DNA of 64,000 bases, from positions 310,001-374,000 of the forward strand of contig CAMPDV010000015.1 of the NCBI GenBank assembly GCA_946699065.1. The letters are read 5' to 3'. Position numbers and translations under genes: made by a program. Origin of the DNA: Loxodes magnus. Taxonomy: Eukaryota; Ciliophora; Karyorelictea; Loxodida; Loxodidae. Positions 51,345 to 64,000 of this stretch are shown in pieces (positions within the stretch are counted from its first letter, which is position 1; the number at the start of each line of letters is the position of its first letter). The notes under the pieces were generated by a model, which ran no database searches, was not told where the DNA came from, and saw nothing but the letters and a program-made list of their open reading frames with translations.

Positions 51345-51645
51345 TTGATTAAAGTGACTTCACCATTTTTAGGTTACTCACTAGTTTAAATGTTCAATAC
51401 TGATAAATAAATGCATCTTGAGAAAAAAATAGAGTCTTGACAGGTTGTATCTCTTAGGACTATCAAAATCAAAAATCATTCCGTTCCAGGTCCGAGGATA
51501 AGCCAAAACAGAAAAAGATATAATCGATTATGGGTACTTAACTTCCCCAACCTCTGATGAAGCTATCCTTTTCTTCACCCTTCGATCATGGTTTGAGTAA
51601 CTTCGGAGGTTCCGTCTACTAAACCAAGCAACCAATATACTAAAA
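51345..51645. repeat. Short interspersed repeat with single module
   Basis: It contains AATGTTCAATACTGATAAA (one minisatellite unit), TCGATTATGGGTACTTAACT, TTCCCCAACCTCTGATGAAG and a TTCGATCATGG end, all matching the right half of the 510-bp repeats at 22812 and 45783. It lacks the hairpin head and starts instead with GTGACTTCACCATTTTTAGG, similar to ends near 36100 and 49105. It is therefore a mosaic or alternative subfamily. Confidence 0.7.
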
Positions 51646-51773
51646 ATATATATGATAAAAATAAAGCTAAAGTTTTAAAATTTTTAAAGTAAAAAGTTTA
51701 TTTTTTATTTTTTATGTAAAGGTTTAAAGCTAATTAAAAATATTAAATTTGATGTTAAAAGTTTTCCATCTCA

Positions 51774-54059
51774 TCAGTTTAAATAGATTGGACTTATCTA
51801 AAGATCAACTTTATTAGTTTCAATATCTAAACCTAGTAAATCTAAGCTCTCATTTATTATATAAATTGATTTTCACTTCTTTTCCAAGTCTATTACTCAT
51901 TATGCTGATAATTTAGGCATTTCTAAAATTTCCAAAGTCTAAAGATGTTCATAAAATTAATTTGATATTTCTTATTAATCAAAAGCAAAAAAAGCATTCT
52001 AAGTAATATGCTAGTACTAATTCAATTTTAATTCTCATAATTTTTTACCACTGCTAATTATTTTAGTAACACTTTAATCAGTGAAAGGAAAAGTATTTTT
52101 TAAAGTCAACTATTTTATCTTTTTTATCTTAAGTACTTCATCAATTCAATTTTCTCCTTAGATCTAACAATCCTACAACGTAAGTTATGTCATTTCTGAG
52201 CAATATTAATTTAAAGTCTAGAATGAAGAACTTTTTAAATTTTGATTAGTCATTATTCATAAGTTTTTCAGTTTTAAACATTTTTTAATTATATAGTTTA
52301 AAGCTTTATCAGTAAGAAACTTCATTTCTCCAAACATAATAGTTTTATAATTTTAACCATAATCTCCTATTTACTAAAGACCATATTCTGAAACTTATTC
52401 TTATCCTTATAAATCAATTTCTTTCAGGTTTGGAGCATTTTACAATAAAAGAAGTAAATGCATATCATCAAAATTATCACAGTATTGAATATCTATTTCT
52501 TCCAGATTTACAAATTAATGAGAAAAATATTCTGTCAAGGCTTCATTAGGCAACCTAATATCATTATACTAAAATTTTCTTAAACCAAGTTTAGAAAAAG
52601 TTAGCAAACTTTAGCTTGTTAAGAGTTCAGATTTATCCATCATAATAATTTTTACATTAGGACAGTATTTAATAAAGTAATCTACTTAACTATTATCATT
52701 TATTTTTATCTCTTCTATTAAATTTCCCTTTTTTTCAAGATAATTCTTAAGATATTGGAATTAAAAAAATTAGCTTTTAATAATTATTTTCTTTAAATTC
52801 AAGTTTAAACAGAAATCATTAAGAAAGCTTCCTGTTATCTATTAGTCATTTTCAAACTGAATAAACTCTAGATTTGGTAATTTTTAAAGGAAGCTTAACT
52901 CCTTGTCTTATATTTCTGTATTAGAAATTTCTAAAGTTTTTAAATTCTAACATAATGTAATGCTATCTAAATTTAGTTTAATGAGAAATGGTCAGACAGA
53001 AAGTGAGAAATATTCTATTTTATTTAAACTATCAAACTACTTATTCTAAAACTTCAATACAATACCTTACTAAACTGCCTTTAAAATTTAGTTATTTAAT
53101 TTATCGGAAAAATATTCCCCGTTAATTGAAATTCGTTTCACATCAGAGTTTCTTAATTATTTTAAACCCCATTATATTCTTTTTTAGATAAACTCTTTAT
53201 CAAATCCATAAAACTTTTAAAATCATAATTAATCAAATTTATATTTTAACTAATAAAATTTCTTATTCACTTACTATAATTTGCAAATTTCTCCCTAGTA
53301 AAGGAATTTTGTGATTGAATATAAAATTTAATATGATTTGTTTTACTAGAAGATAGGAAAAAGATCTTAAAATCTAAGTTATGATGATTTCTTGTTTTCT
53401 TAAAGATTTCTTTCCATCATTCATTAGATTTATTAGTCTTCATTCCAATAATAAGGAGTTACATATTTTTCTTTAAGCATGGCTAGTAATTAGTTGGAAT
53501 TCTCATCTATTTTTTAAAGCTCATAGAAAGCTTAATTATATAGAAGTTTTATCTCCGCTTACTATTAAAGAGTTTCTCTCTTTGGCTAAATTTTTTGATT
53601 CTTGTGGCTGTTTATTGTCTATTCAAGTATCTATATTTCCTAATTAAGATTGACAAGTTTTTGATTAAGTTTATTTTGAATAGAATTGCAGTTCCTGAAT
53701 ATAAAGTCTTGCAATATTTTTTCTACTTAAAGTTTAGTTTTATTCTGCTTTTCTATAAACTGTTCAATTGTTCTTTTTATATTTTCTTGATGGCTTTTTA
53801 AATTTTATATTTTTCACTTTAGAACTTAGATTTAGTCATACTTTCCAATTTATTTATGGACTATCATTAAGTTTACTAATAAAAGTTATGAACTTTTACA
53901 AGTAAGATGTTAACATTAAACGCACTTGAAATGTCCTCACATACTTTATCCGTTTTGAAGGCAAGAAATACAACAAGTATGCTCACATTCTAAAATAAGA
54001 GGAACATTTATAGAATTAAAATTATTTTAGCAATAAAAACATTTTTCTTGTTCTTACAT
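51774..54059 (-). CDS. RING / coiled-coil / F-box / leucine-rich repeat protein, copy D
   Basis: ATG (54057-54059) to TGA (51774-51776) gives 762 codons; a second TGA follows at once. The RING uses C7, C10, C25, H27, C30, C33, C46 and C49 (KCFYC, LECEHTCCISC, KCVQC). The middle is Gln/Lys-rich. The F-box-like segment (GEICKLQQVNKKFYQLKY) lies near residue 257-275, the same position as in B and C. Leu-rich repeats follow (LKTLEISNTEIQDKELSFL, NLEFIQFENDQQITGSFLND, NLKEIDLQGQEQ, IKQLTLKNTFPFTDQS). It is most similar to pseudogene A at 1596-3125, which has lost its RING. Frame arithmetic between RING, F-box and stop is consistent, so the gene is intact. A probable E3 ligase component; transcription is away from the relic at 50705. 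Confidence 0.87.
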
Positions 54060-56079
54060 GTCAAGCTATTAAATAATTATTAATTAAATAAAGATGAAAC
54101 TGAAATATACTAAGTTATATTATAAATAAAATTAAATATTTACATTTTTATAATTATTTCTAGTTGCTCATATCAAATATTATTAAAATAGCATTGAAGA
54201 AAATAGTATAAAGAATAAATCAAAGTTATTTTTTGCTTCTTGTGCTTTTTGGATTGTTTCGCGAGATGACCTTTTTAGATATTCCGGGAAATGATAAAAT
54301 TTGAAAGAAAAGCAAATATTTAACTCATAATATAAAAAGAAAATAAATTAAAGAAGCATTGCAATGAAAGGAAAGAATGTGTAAGAACGGAGATTTTATA
54401 CATTTAAAACTTGCATTAAGCCGAAAGGAAAAATATTATTTTAATGATTTTTGATTTACAAAAAGAAATAATTTATGTAACAAATTAATTAATTGAAGTA
54501 TTAATATATTATTGAGTCATAATTTAAATTAAATAGGATGGTAAGCTCTTTCCATTGGAAGTAGTCTGATTGTTTATAAAGGCAATTATAAGTGTGTACT
54601 GTAGGATAAAATTTAAAAATATTAAAAAGCAGCAAAAGATTTTCTTATGGAAAATTCATCCAGTTCAAGAACTCTAAATATCGGCAGAAATATTCTTCAT
54701 CTTAGGTTTGAGAAAGTATGTACCTGTAATCACGGAATACGTCCTTTACTTGGCAGGTTTGAACTGCAAACCAAAATGCTTTTAGAGGATCAAGATTTAG
54801 TGAGATAGAGAATAAAAACTTTTGATAGAGTTCGCGTTAATGAGATACTATGCTCTCTTTAATCTATTTTTTTATTTGATATAATATAGAATTAAGGAAT
54901 TAAATTAAATAACAAATATTTTAATTATCTAAAGGTAAAAATTATACTTAGACATTTTAACTTTTAGCATTATCCTTTTCAAAGAAAATTTTAATTCCTA
55001 ATTTATTTATCATCTATTATTTATAACTAACTTGATATTTCTATTATTTAAATTAATTCAAACTTATCTAAACAAATTAAAATAGACATTTCATTTAATA
55101 CGCATTTTTTAAGAAATTTAATATATAAATTAAGAGCCTACAGACAATTAATTAGGAAAGATTCTATAATATTTTATTTATTTTACTACTAAATAAGAAC
55201 AAAAATAAGTTCAATCAATCTTTTAGTCAATATTGACTTTGGAAACAAAACTCTCAATATCCTTACTTTAAATTCAATATTTAGAAAAGATATTCTGAGG
55301 ATTTTAAATTAAAAAATTCTACTAAAATGATTTTGATCAGATTTTTTATTTAATTACTTTATCCAACTGTAAAATGTTCATAAAATTTCTTTTAATTATA
55401 AGAATTTAATGCTCTTATAAAGAGAGTATGTCATTGAACAATTGTCTTAGTTTTTTAAAATATATAAAAAATAAGATGCTTAAATCAAAAAATGATCCTT
55501 AAGTTCTTTAATAAACTAGCAATTTACTGAAATAAAATTTATTTTTAGATAAATATTTAACTTTAATTACTAAATCTAAAGTACCATAAACTAAAATTGC
55601 TTTAAAAATATTAAAGTTAGTTTTTATATTCATAATTATATTATTTTCTTATTATTTTTATTATTTATATACTTTAAATAATTAATATATTATTAAAGCC
55701 AAAAGACTAAAGAATAATGAAAAGTTGCATGGTTTTAAAAGTTAATTATTTTGACTATTTTGAAAATTGTAATTTTAAATTAAAATTTAAAAATTTAAAA
55801 AATATACCATAAATTAAATTTTCGTATCTCCTTTTTATAATTTAATTTAAGTATCTATTAAAATTTAGTTTATTTTAGAAAATTTATGTTTAAATTTAAT
55901 TTTTATCGTTATAAAAATTAACCACGATATTCTTACAAAGTTGCAAAATTTTAATTTTTTTGTAAATTCTATAAAGAAAAACGAAAGTATAAAAATTCTT
56001 TTCATTTTAGTTATTTAAAATAATATTAAAGCTCTTATATTAAATTAATAATAAAAATAATTAACTAAAAGTTAAAAAG
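54060..56079. other. AT-rich spacer with a GC-richer block at 54530-54880
   Basis: Most is AT-rich. The block at 54530-54880 is more balanced and includes GGTTTGA...CAAACC around GGCAGGTTTGAACTGC, a T-arm-like piece, but it does not fold as a complete tRNA. It may be a short-repeat remnant. Confidence 0.4.
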
Positions 56080-56865
56080 TCTTACCATCCCTGGGATCTC
56101 AACCTATTTCTTGCTGTCATTTTTTGAACGGGGATGGATATCACGACAGAGTTTTATACATGGGGGTAACTATTAAAAATCTTCTGAATTTCCTGAAATA
56201 TTTTTTTCTAGTAGATTCCGGTTTCGGTGATTCATAATTTATTAAGAATCCTTTACGTTCCTTTTGCTCTTTTATTTAGATTTATTCTCAGCCAACGCAA
56301 TATCTTAGAAAATGTCAGTTTGACTTGTAAAATCAACATTGTTTGATTTATCTTTTTTGAGATTTTTTCTTAAAAAATTTTTTCAAGTTAATGTTTTCCG
56401 TTAAATTTTGGTTGATTTTTTCATCGTTCTGTGTTTCTTAGTTATTTGTTTAAGTACAATTTTTTAAATAATCTTGTCTTTTTTTTTTTAAGATTTGCTT
56501 AAGACTGTTAGTATAGTTGCTTTTATGTGACTAAATTATTCTAGATTATCTTACGTCTTATTATTACAATTCATTATTTTAATCTTCTATGAAATTCATT
56601 AATTCTCTTATTTTTCCTCTCCTTGAGTATAAATTGCTTATGATACTCTTGGATTTAATTTTTAATTTAATCGAGCTATAAAAAAAGTTCGAAATTCTTT
56701 TCAATCTTACCTGGATTCTTCTCAACTATGCTGATCATATTTTACCTTCTGATGAGGAGCTTGATTTCTCTTCCTGTTTTTGTTATTTATACTATTGGCT
56801 TGCCGCTTTCCTTTTTACGTTTCTAACTATTAGAAATCTTTTTTTAGGCTATTAAATTAATAATG
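56080..56865 (-). pseudogene. Retrotransposon ORF1 relic, same subfamily as 15472-16374
   Basis: On the minus strand RKAAS...QKQEEKSSSSSEGKI near 56745-56820 matches the N-terminal block of the ORF1 at 15472-16374. The knuckle at 56297-56338 reads CWFYKSNWHFLRYC against CWCCKSNQHILKNC: the second Cys is Tyr (TAC for TGC). The GC-richer left end at 56085-56170 aligns loosely with 15600-15690. It is a degenerate copy. Confidence 0.7.
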
Positions 56866-58241
56866 TTAAATTAAATCTAATTAAAATATAAACTTTAAAT
56901 TAAAAAAATAAAATCTTTTATGTATTTTTTCAAAATGATTAGATTAAGTATTTTATTAAGTTAAATTTAAAAAGTTACGTAATCAAATTTAAACTAAATC
57001 TTAATGGTAATATTTGATATAGTGTTTTATTTCTCACTATTTCATAATTTCTTTAAAAGTACTTAAATCAAAATCTTTTTCATTCTTTCTCTTTCTAAAA
57101 TTATTTTTATAGATTTTCTTATTTATGCATATTCATTTTCCCTTTTTTTAATCAACATCTCAATTTTTTTTAATTTAAGGCGTCTCTAAAATCTCCAGAG
57201 TGACAAGAATTTTGGAAAATTAATTAGAATTGCTTTAATTGTTTTAAGTAGATAAAGAATTATTTATATAAGAATTTTGATTTAAATTAAATTCTTAAAT
57301 TTTTTTAGTTATTTATTATTAAAATATTTCATTATCTGTAAATGAAGAAACAATTTGAAAGATTTAGAGCATCTAGTTTCTTTAATTTCAGTATTTATTA
57401 GTTTTAATTTTTCTCTTGAATAAAAATGTTTCCTAAAAGTAGTATTCACAGTTATAAATAATTAATAATTATTACTTCAAGCTTTTAACTTTGCGAAACG
57501 CAAAATTATCTCTTAATTATATTTCTCCCAGATTTAAAAAATATTTGGTAGGTTAAGGATACATTAAAGTGAATTATCATATTTTCTAACATAAAGCTCT
57601 AATCTTATCCAAAGTCATTCATTTTTAATCTGATATCAGATATAATTCTTATAAATCTATTGAACTAAAAATTAGTTTGCTCTACAAAAAAGTTACAAAA
57701 GATCCCCTTAAATGTTGGTAATTAACTACTTCAGCATAAATTAGATTCTAAAGTTATCTATTAAAATAAAATAGAATGATTAAGATGTAAAGTTTTGATA
57801 TATAATCACATGATTAGATTTCAAAAACGTTTATACCTTTAGTTATCCTTATAGAATCATCAGTCGATATTTTTTCATTACCGAGTGGTGGGATTTTAAT
57901 TCACTTATAGAAAGTTTTACTAACACAAAATTATTGTTCAGTCATCAAAGATAAAAGCCCAATAAATTCTATGTTTTCGAACTCTTATAAATGTAGTCAA
58001 TATTTCACTTATTATACTTGCATAATAAAGTTTAGCTGTTTAAACATTTTGACAAAATGTACAATTATTCTATTTATCTATTATCATTTATCTAAATATC
58101 TTCTATTAAGCTTCTTTATATTAAATGTTATTAAAAATATTCTATCTAGATTTAGTTACTCTTAATTATTATTATTTTCAACTTTAACTAATAGCAGAAA
58201 CCATCATGTTACTTAACAGTTTAAATGAGCTATATATTCTA
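56866..58241. other. AT-rich spacer
   Basis: About 1.4 kb without a recognisable gene. The patch at 57830-57970 is slightly more complex but unassigned. Confidence 0.5.
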
Positions 58242-59175
58242 GTTTTATATAAAAATTTGAAGGCTTCAAATCAGGTTTTTCATCACCTCCAAGAAAGAGA
58301 GGAAACCAGAAGCCACTCTCAACAGTCTTCTTTTACTTAGTTCTAACCTTCTGTATAATCTGGAAAACAGGCCCAAGAAGAACAGAAGCAATCTAAGAAA
58401 ATTCCCCATGCAATAACCCTAACGTCTCAGGAGAAGCACAAAAGCAGATAAAGTCTGCTTCGCACCAGGAGTCCGCAGATTTCTCTTTCTGGCCAGATGA
58501 GGGTGGAGTAGCTCATCAAAAAGTACTAAACCTCCAAGAAGGCATCAAGAAGCTAAATAAGAGCGATGAGAAGCTAATGAAACAGCTTAGCCTAGCAGAA
58601 AGAATACAATCAAGACTCATATCCATTAAAGAAAGCTAAGCGCTTTTTGGAACATATCGCAAAATCAGAATAGCTAATCCTAAAATTAGCAACAGAAAAA
58701 AACTTGAACAGGAAAGCAGACTTGAAAAAATAGAAGAGAAACTGAACCGAAAAATAGAGTAAGATGCGCAAAAAAATGTTAAATGGTGATCGAAAATAAA
58801 GACACAAGAAAACCTAAAAGAATTCAGAAAAGATGCTATTATTGCAATAAGAGAGAACATTTATGAACGAGATTCAAGAAAATCCAAAGTTTAAAAAATC
58901 AATACTGAACAAAGCAAAGTAAATAGCAAGTGAAACAAGGGAAAAAGAATCAAATATATCAAAAGAAGAATCAGAAAAAGATTCTATATGAATAAATTTG
59001 GATACATCTACAAAAAATAATCAAAACAGAATGGAAGATGATACTGAAGACGATAAGACCAATCAGAGAGGAGTGGATCGAACTTTAAAGCATTTTTATT
59101 TAGACCTGGAACAATCCATCGATCGGCAGAAAGAGCTTTAATTCCTCCAAGATTTCCAAACTAAATTTAAGATTT
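58242..59175 (+). pseudogene. Retrotransposon ORF1 relic, same subfamily as 39554-40455
   Basis: A single frame runs from about 58250 to 58790 (FKSGFSSPPRKRGNQKP, then FWPDEGGVAHQKVLNLQEG and RLEKIEEKLNRKIEQDAQK). The knuckle at 58834-58875 lies in another frame and reads CYYCNKREHLWTRF: spacing is correct but the last Cys is Phe. The 3' end, with EEWIELQS and AATTCCTCCAAGAT, aligns with the copy at 39554. The partner copy keeps the last Cys but has lost the second one, so together they show the ancestral knuckle was complete. Confidence 0.72.
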
Positions 59176-61897
59176 AATTATTAATATACTCTAGTTTTTT
59201 TTAATTTATTATAGCGCTTAATTTTTCATATTGTAACACTGTTTTTTTATTTGAATTTTTTATAAGATCTTAAGAAGCTTTAATGAGATATATCTATTTT
59301 ATCAGTTGATATATCGATCAATTAAATAAATAAAAAGCTTATGATTTTTCAATCTGAGTTCTTTTCAAGTTTGTATGCTTTTATTGAAAAATCTACTAAA
59401 ATACTTCAAAAATTTGCTTTCTTAAACTCTACGGAAAAAGCATTAGATTAATAGTAACACTTTTAACATCACATCATATTAACATCTTCAAACCTCTTTA
59501 TAATCTTTTTTGACTTAATTAAGATCTCTCCCACAACTTATGCCAAATCTTATATTATCTAGAAAATAACTTTATCAGTATAAATTTTTAAGGTTTACTT
59601 TTATGTTCTTTTAAATTTTAAAAATTGGTTTAACTATACTTGCTTTAAGTTTATAGAAAGATAGATAAATGATTATTAGAACTTAAATAGAGATTCAAAA
59701 AGTGGTATTATAAAGTCTCAATCTCCGAAGTTGTAAATTAAGTTACCTCAATTATTCTTATTTTGTCATTGTAGTTTTAAAAGCTATATTCCTTTTTATT
59801 TTGATCAAATAAAGACATAATTTTCCAAATTTTAGAAGCAGAATTCGTATCAAATTTATTAAAAAAAGCTAAAGAAATTATAAGATAATTTACTAAATTC
59901 AAATCTAAAGAAAAATAAAAGAAGTTTGATCTTTGACAAAAATAAACATTATAAATTTTTATTTTCCTTAGTTATTCTTTTATTCTTGCTGCTCTCATGT
60001 TAGCTCAATAATTGATATGAGCATCTTGATTTATTTATAATATTAAATATAAATGTTTAAACCGCAAAATCTATAAAAAACTTAAAGATCTATAACTATT
60101 ACTTTAATTTTAAATTGATTTTGCTTAATATAAATTATTTATTTGATTAAGTAGATTTTAAATTTTAGACATAGTTCTAATTTCTCTTACTAACTATAGT
60201 TAAATCCAAAACTATTTTTTATCTTTATTTATAGGAACATGATTGTTAATAAATCACAATATTGGCTATATTTTTCCTTAATTTCCATCTTCCTATATTA
60301 GTTTGAGATCTTTAAAGTTAATTATAATTTATATAAATAAAAAAAGGAGAACTAATACAAAAATGCTTCACTACAGTTTTCATCTATAATCTTTTTTCTA
60401 ACTAAGTTATTAATTATAGACAAAAAGAAATAATTATCGTTCAGCAATATTTTAAAATTTTAGCTTTTAATTATTTTTAAAAGTTTAAATTAGAAAATCT
60501 CTTAAGGAATTTAGATAAGAAAGCTATTCATCTTTTAGTTATCCCATCTACTAATATCTTTAGCAAATTAAATTAATTATATGATATTTTTAACTAAAAG
60601 GCTTATAATAGTCAACCTATCTGAATTAAATTTCTATCTTTTAATTTATAAAATTGCTTATTTAGAAATATTAGAATAGCTTGGGAAAATTAAATAAATC
60701 ATTATTTAACTTTTTAATTTAAAATACGTATCCTAATTAAATTTTTTGTAGATATGCTGTTCTCTACTATTATTTTTTCCCTTCAGCTATTTTTTCATAT
60801 TTTAGTTTTTTATCTTTTTTTTCTTGCGTTTTAGTATTTTTTACAACATTTGAAAAAACTAGAATTTCACATTCTTTCTTTTATATATAGCTGCGCTATG
60901 ATATAAGAAATATCTAAATTTACACTATAATTTAAAAAGTATTTTGCTTATATCACAGACTATGAAGACTTTATCTTATTTAACTTTAAAAAATAGATTG
61001 CTTTTTACTTTTCTTAGTATAAATTAAAACTAGGATTTCGATATTAAATTGGAGGAAATAAAAATTGAAATTAACTTATTTCTTTAATATCTCCTTTTAG
61101 TATAAGTCAAATTTCTCTTATCTCTATGTTTCTTATTTAACGTTATAACTTACACTCTAGTTTTGTTCTTTTTTTTCATTTTAATGCTCGAATAATTATT
61201 TATCCTGAGGTAAAACTCTAGTTTAATTATTAGCAAATGAATCATATTTATTTTTCCAGCCAGTCTAGTTTTCCAGTGATAAATCAATATAACTTTAGAT
61301 TTCTATCTTTAAGAATAGCAATCATCCACTGTAATATTTTGTCCTTATAAACATTGAAATTTCACGAAGACATCAATTTAGCCTTTTTCCTCTAATTAAA
61401 CTATTTTTTCACTCACTTTTTAAATAAGTTTTGGATTTAAAATTTAAAGTTTTGATATAACTAAATAGTTTATAATAACTCTTCTCTTCCTTTTTTATCT
61501 TTTAAGATATTAACTATTGATAAAATAAATTAGCTGTTTAATTAGCCTTCAGTTAAAACTAAAAATAACATCCTTAATTATATTTTTTATTATCTGCTTA
61601 ATTAAGCTATTAAAGCGAAATTTCTACTCCTTTGCTAAAATTTAATTAGATTAAACTAAAAAATTCTAAGATAATTAGTATTAGAGTGTTTAAGCTTTCT
61701 CTATATTAATATATAGTTAAAGATATTTTAATTGATTTACCTTTATTATAAATGCTATGAAGTTTATGAATTAAAAGAACAATTATATTGGCATAATAAA
61801 GAGTATTGCAATTAAATGGATAAAATTGAGTAAAGATAATAAAATCAGAAATTCTTACTTCAAGTTATTTGATGAAAAATTTAGAAATTTGTTTTTA
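59176..61897 (-). pseudogene. Unrecognised duplicated reading frame (copy 2), decaying
   Basis: From about 59400 rightward the minus strand aligns with 31640-33800. Peptides SLIKQII, KDVIFS and LECKLQR.IRN are shared in one frame. A one-base indel beside the IQFAKDI block, and TGA/TAA replacements elsewhere, indicate loss of the frame in this copy. It lies just downstream of the second kinase-Kelch gene, as in copy 1. Confidence 0.4.
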
Positions 61898-63685
61898 TCA
61901 TGACTCTAGCTTGTTCCATTTTTCAATAGTTAAATCGTAGTGATATAATTCGCAGTAACTATCAAATTGATATACTCGATCTCTACTGAAAATTGGTTGA
62001 GTAAAGTCATAATATTAAATTTGCCCTCCAGGGAATCTTTCTCCTGACTATTTAACGATTTTATAGTCATAGATTTAAGTCTATTATTCGTCATTATTTC
62101 TATAAATTAAAAAGTGGTTCTTAGTAGGTATGAAGATTGCTGTAGATGAGCTTTTTAAAGTTAAAACCTATTGGCAGTCAATCCATTCATTTTTTTATTC
62201 TTCATATATTTAGATTTTATCTACAAAGGTATTTTGCTACTGATTATTTCCACCAAAAACATGGATTTACTAATTATTTTAATCGCACCCAAAGAATGCA
62301 ACAGGTAATTTGATTGAACTAATAGTTTAGAAATTTTTTTAGTTTAGATTGAAGACTTCACATTCAGCAACATCTAAATATATACCATTTTCCATTTTGC
62401 AACCTGAGATTATAAAAACCGTATCTTTTTTATTAAAATTAGTTCTATGCCATTATCTTTGAAATTACATTTAGAATTCCTCTTTACTTTCAGAACGCAG
62501 ATCGAATCGAGTTTTTTGCTAGATTGACCCACCTGATATAATATGAGTTTAGTCCTTAATTTATTCTATTTAAATATCATATAAATAGTTTTGTTAAAAT
62601 TCATTTAAGTCTTCAACCTATAATTTACTTTCATCTATTTTGTATTACTTCTTTTTATCTTATTAAAAGTCAAGTGTTGATATATAATTGAACTCATACC
62701 CTTTTTAAACTGGTAATTATTCTTCTGGCTGATCTTTTATCTCTATTTTCACTTGAAATGTTTCATTCATTTACTACTCGATTTGTTGATTAGAAGGATT
62801 TAATTGAATCGGTATTGATAAAAATTCTATATTTTATACTTATGGAGAAGATGGCAATTATATTTGAGAATTTATTTTACATAAAACCCGTAATTTCTCA
62901 ATTATATCATTCAATGTTAGCCTATCTTGGGGATTTTAATTCCAGCATCCTTCTATCAGTTCTGCAAATTCTTTTGGACAATCTTCAGGGATTTCCTCTC
63001 TTTCACCCTACTTAACACTCTACATTATTATTGTATCTTCTTTTATTTCACAATAAGGGATTTTTCTTGAAGCTATTTCCCAAAAAACTATACCTAGAGC
63101 ATAAACATCTGACTCTTTACTAATTTTAGGTTTTAAACCCATTGTTTCAGGAGCCATTCATCTTATAGATCCCTCTATCTTTACCGATGTTCTAGTTTTA
63201 GTTTCTGTCTTCACTTAAGAAAGACCAAAGTCGGTAATTTTAGCTAATTTATCTTTAGTCAAAAGTACATTTAAGCTTTTGAAATCTTTGTGTAGAATAT
63301 TTTGATTATGAATATATTTAAGACCAGAAGCTATTTCAAGACTTATTTTGTATCTTAAATCCCAAGAAATTTACTCTTTACTATGCAATAAATCAAATAA
63401 AGATTAATCCATCAGCTCCATAACTAGTGATAACGGTTGTGGACAATATCCGAAAAGTTAAATGACATTAGGATGACGAAGATTTGCCATTATATTGATC
63501 TCATTTTAGAATCCCTCTAAGAGTTCTTGACTTAATTGCTGTAAATGTAAGTATTTTATAGCTACTGGATTTGTATAATCCATTTTTCCTTTCCATACTG
63601 TTCCAAAGCCTCCTGATTTAAGTTCTTATTCTTTCTACAGTTAACTTTCTTAAATTAGAAGGTTGTTTTATAGAGTAAGAGCCAT
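61898..63685 (-). CDS. TKL-type protein kinase with C-terminal Kelch-like propeller, copy 2
   Basis: 596 codons from ATG (63683-63685) to TGA (61898-61900). The kinase features are those of copy 1 (SGGFGTVWKG, HKDFKSLN, ITDFGLSQVK, SIRWMAPE with TGA for Trp), again HKD rather than HRD. The C-terminal half keeps the Kelch-like FFGCDQNNQQIHVFGGNNQ and GERFPGGQIQYYDF segments. The linker after the kinase domain is where the two copies differ most. A 319-bp block of the kinase domain (62971-63289) is identical to copy 1 (35051-35369), including third positions, whereas flanking coding sequence is diverged. The product is probably cytoplasmic. Both genes are intact, so both are likely expressed. 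Confidence 0.93.
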
Positions 63686-64000
63686 TATTATCTATTTTTC
63701 TTTAGATTTAATAAAGAGTTAAATACCAGAATTCAACAGGAATGGCAAGTATTATCATCTACTTTTAAATTAATTTACGTTTTGATGAAAAAAAGTAAAC
63801 TTGAGAAGCATTAGTGTTATATTCTATAGAGAAGGAATATTAAGCGATATGCTGGCTTTTATTATTATTTTGACTCTTTTACAGCTTGTAAAGTATATAA
63901 TCCAAATTTTATTTGTCACCATTTTTGTGAAAAGCTAAAGTTGAATATTTTAGAAGTATTTTTCATTCAAGCGTAATCAACAATGGGAGTTTAGTCTTAG
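63686..64000. other. 5' flank of kinase-Kelch copy 2
   Basis: Similar to the flank of copy 1 (35766-36090) but with indels that do not keep a reading frame, so it is taken as non-coding upstream sequence that may contain the promoter. Confidence 0.5.

Larger units (their letters stand above)
59400..64000. repeat. Segmental duplication, copy 2 (partner 31640-36000)
   Basis: Same gene order and orientation as copy 1. It reaches the window's right edge, so its full length is not visible. Confidence 0.85.

Noticed and set aside
54715-54785. tRNA-like piece with a T-arm-like GCAG/CTGC hairpin and GGTTTG/CAAACC ends
   Set aside because: Spacing leaves no proper D-arm and anticodon arm, the T loop lacks the conserved C, and T stem and acceptor overlap.

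Overview
The window is very AT-rich eukaryotic DNA whose genes read cleanly only under a reassigned ciliate code: TAA and TAG as Gln, and TGA as Trp inside genes but also as the terminator. In the kinase-WD40 gene the conserved blade Trp is TGG in four blades and TGA in three. Four RING/F-box/LRR paralogues share a TGA at the same C-terminal position, and both kinase-Kelch paralogues share one too. This is the context-dependent code described for karyorelict ciliates such as Loxodes; a Condylostoma-like heterotrich is the alternative. With three stop codons readable as sense, open frames carry almost no information, so calls rest on motifs, paralogue comparison and frame arithmetic.

Intact genes: (1) three RING / coiled-coil / F-box / leucine-rich proteins (7184-9508 +, 41638-43947 +, 51774-54059 -), with a truncated frameshifted fourth copy (1596-3125 +) and a small relic (50705-51080 -); (2) a TKL-type protein kinase fused to a pentapeptide-like stretch and a seven-bladed WD40 propeller (24684-27017 +); (3) two TKL-type kinase-Kelch paralogues (33996-35765 - and 61898-63685 -) inside a segmental duplication of more than 4 kb that also carries an unrecognised, decaying reading frame; (4) intact zinc-knuckle ORF1 genes of non-LTR retrotransposons (20486-21337 - and probably 15472-16374 -). 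None of these needs an intron.

Most of the rest is retroelement debris: reverse transcriptase ORF2 remains of three elements (1-1540 +, 11010-13480 -, 47300-49060 +), at least nine ORF1 relics whose CCHC knuckles show different stages of decay, and about nine short interspersed repeats. Most of the short repeats share a terminal hairpin (GAGC...GCTC) next to a (TAAA)n tract. Two 510-bp copies (22812-23322 and 45783-46293) are nearly identical and so recently mobile. The spacers between are featureless AT-rich DNA as far as I can see.

Functionally, the host genes suggest an expanding signalling and ubiquitin repertoire: E3-ligase-like proteins carrying both a RING and an F-box, and cytoplasmic kinases with propeller-type interaction domains. 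Their duplication is embedded in repeat-rich DNA. No tRNA, rRNA, CRISPR or recognisable promoter was found.
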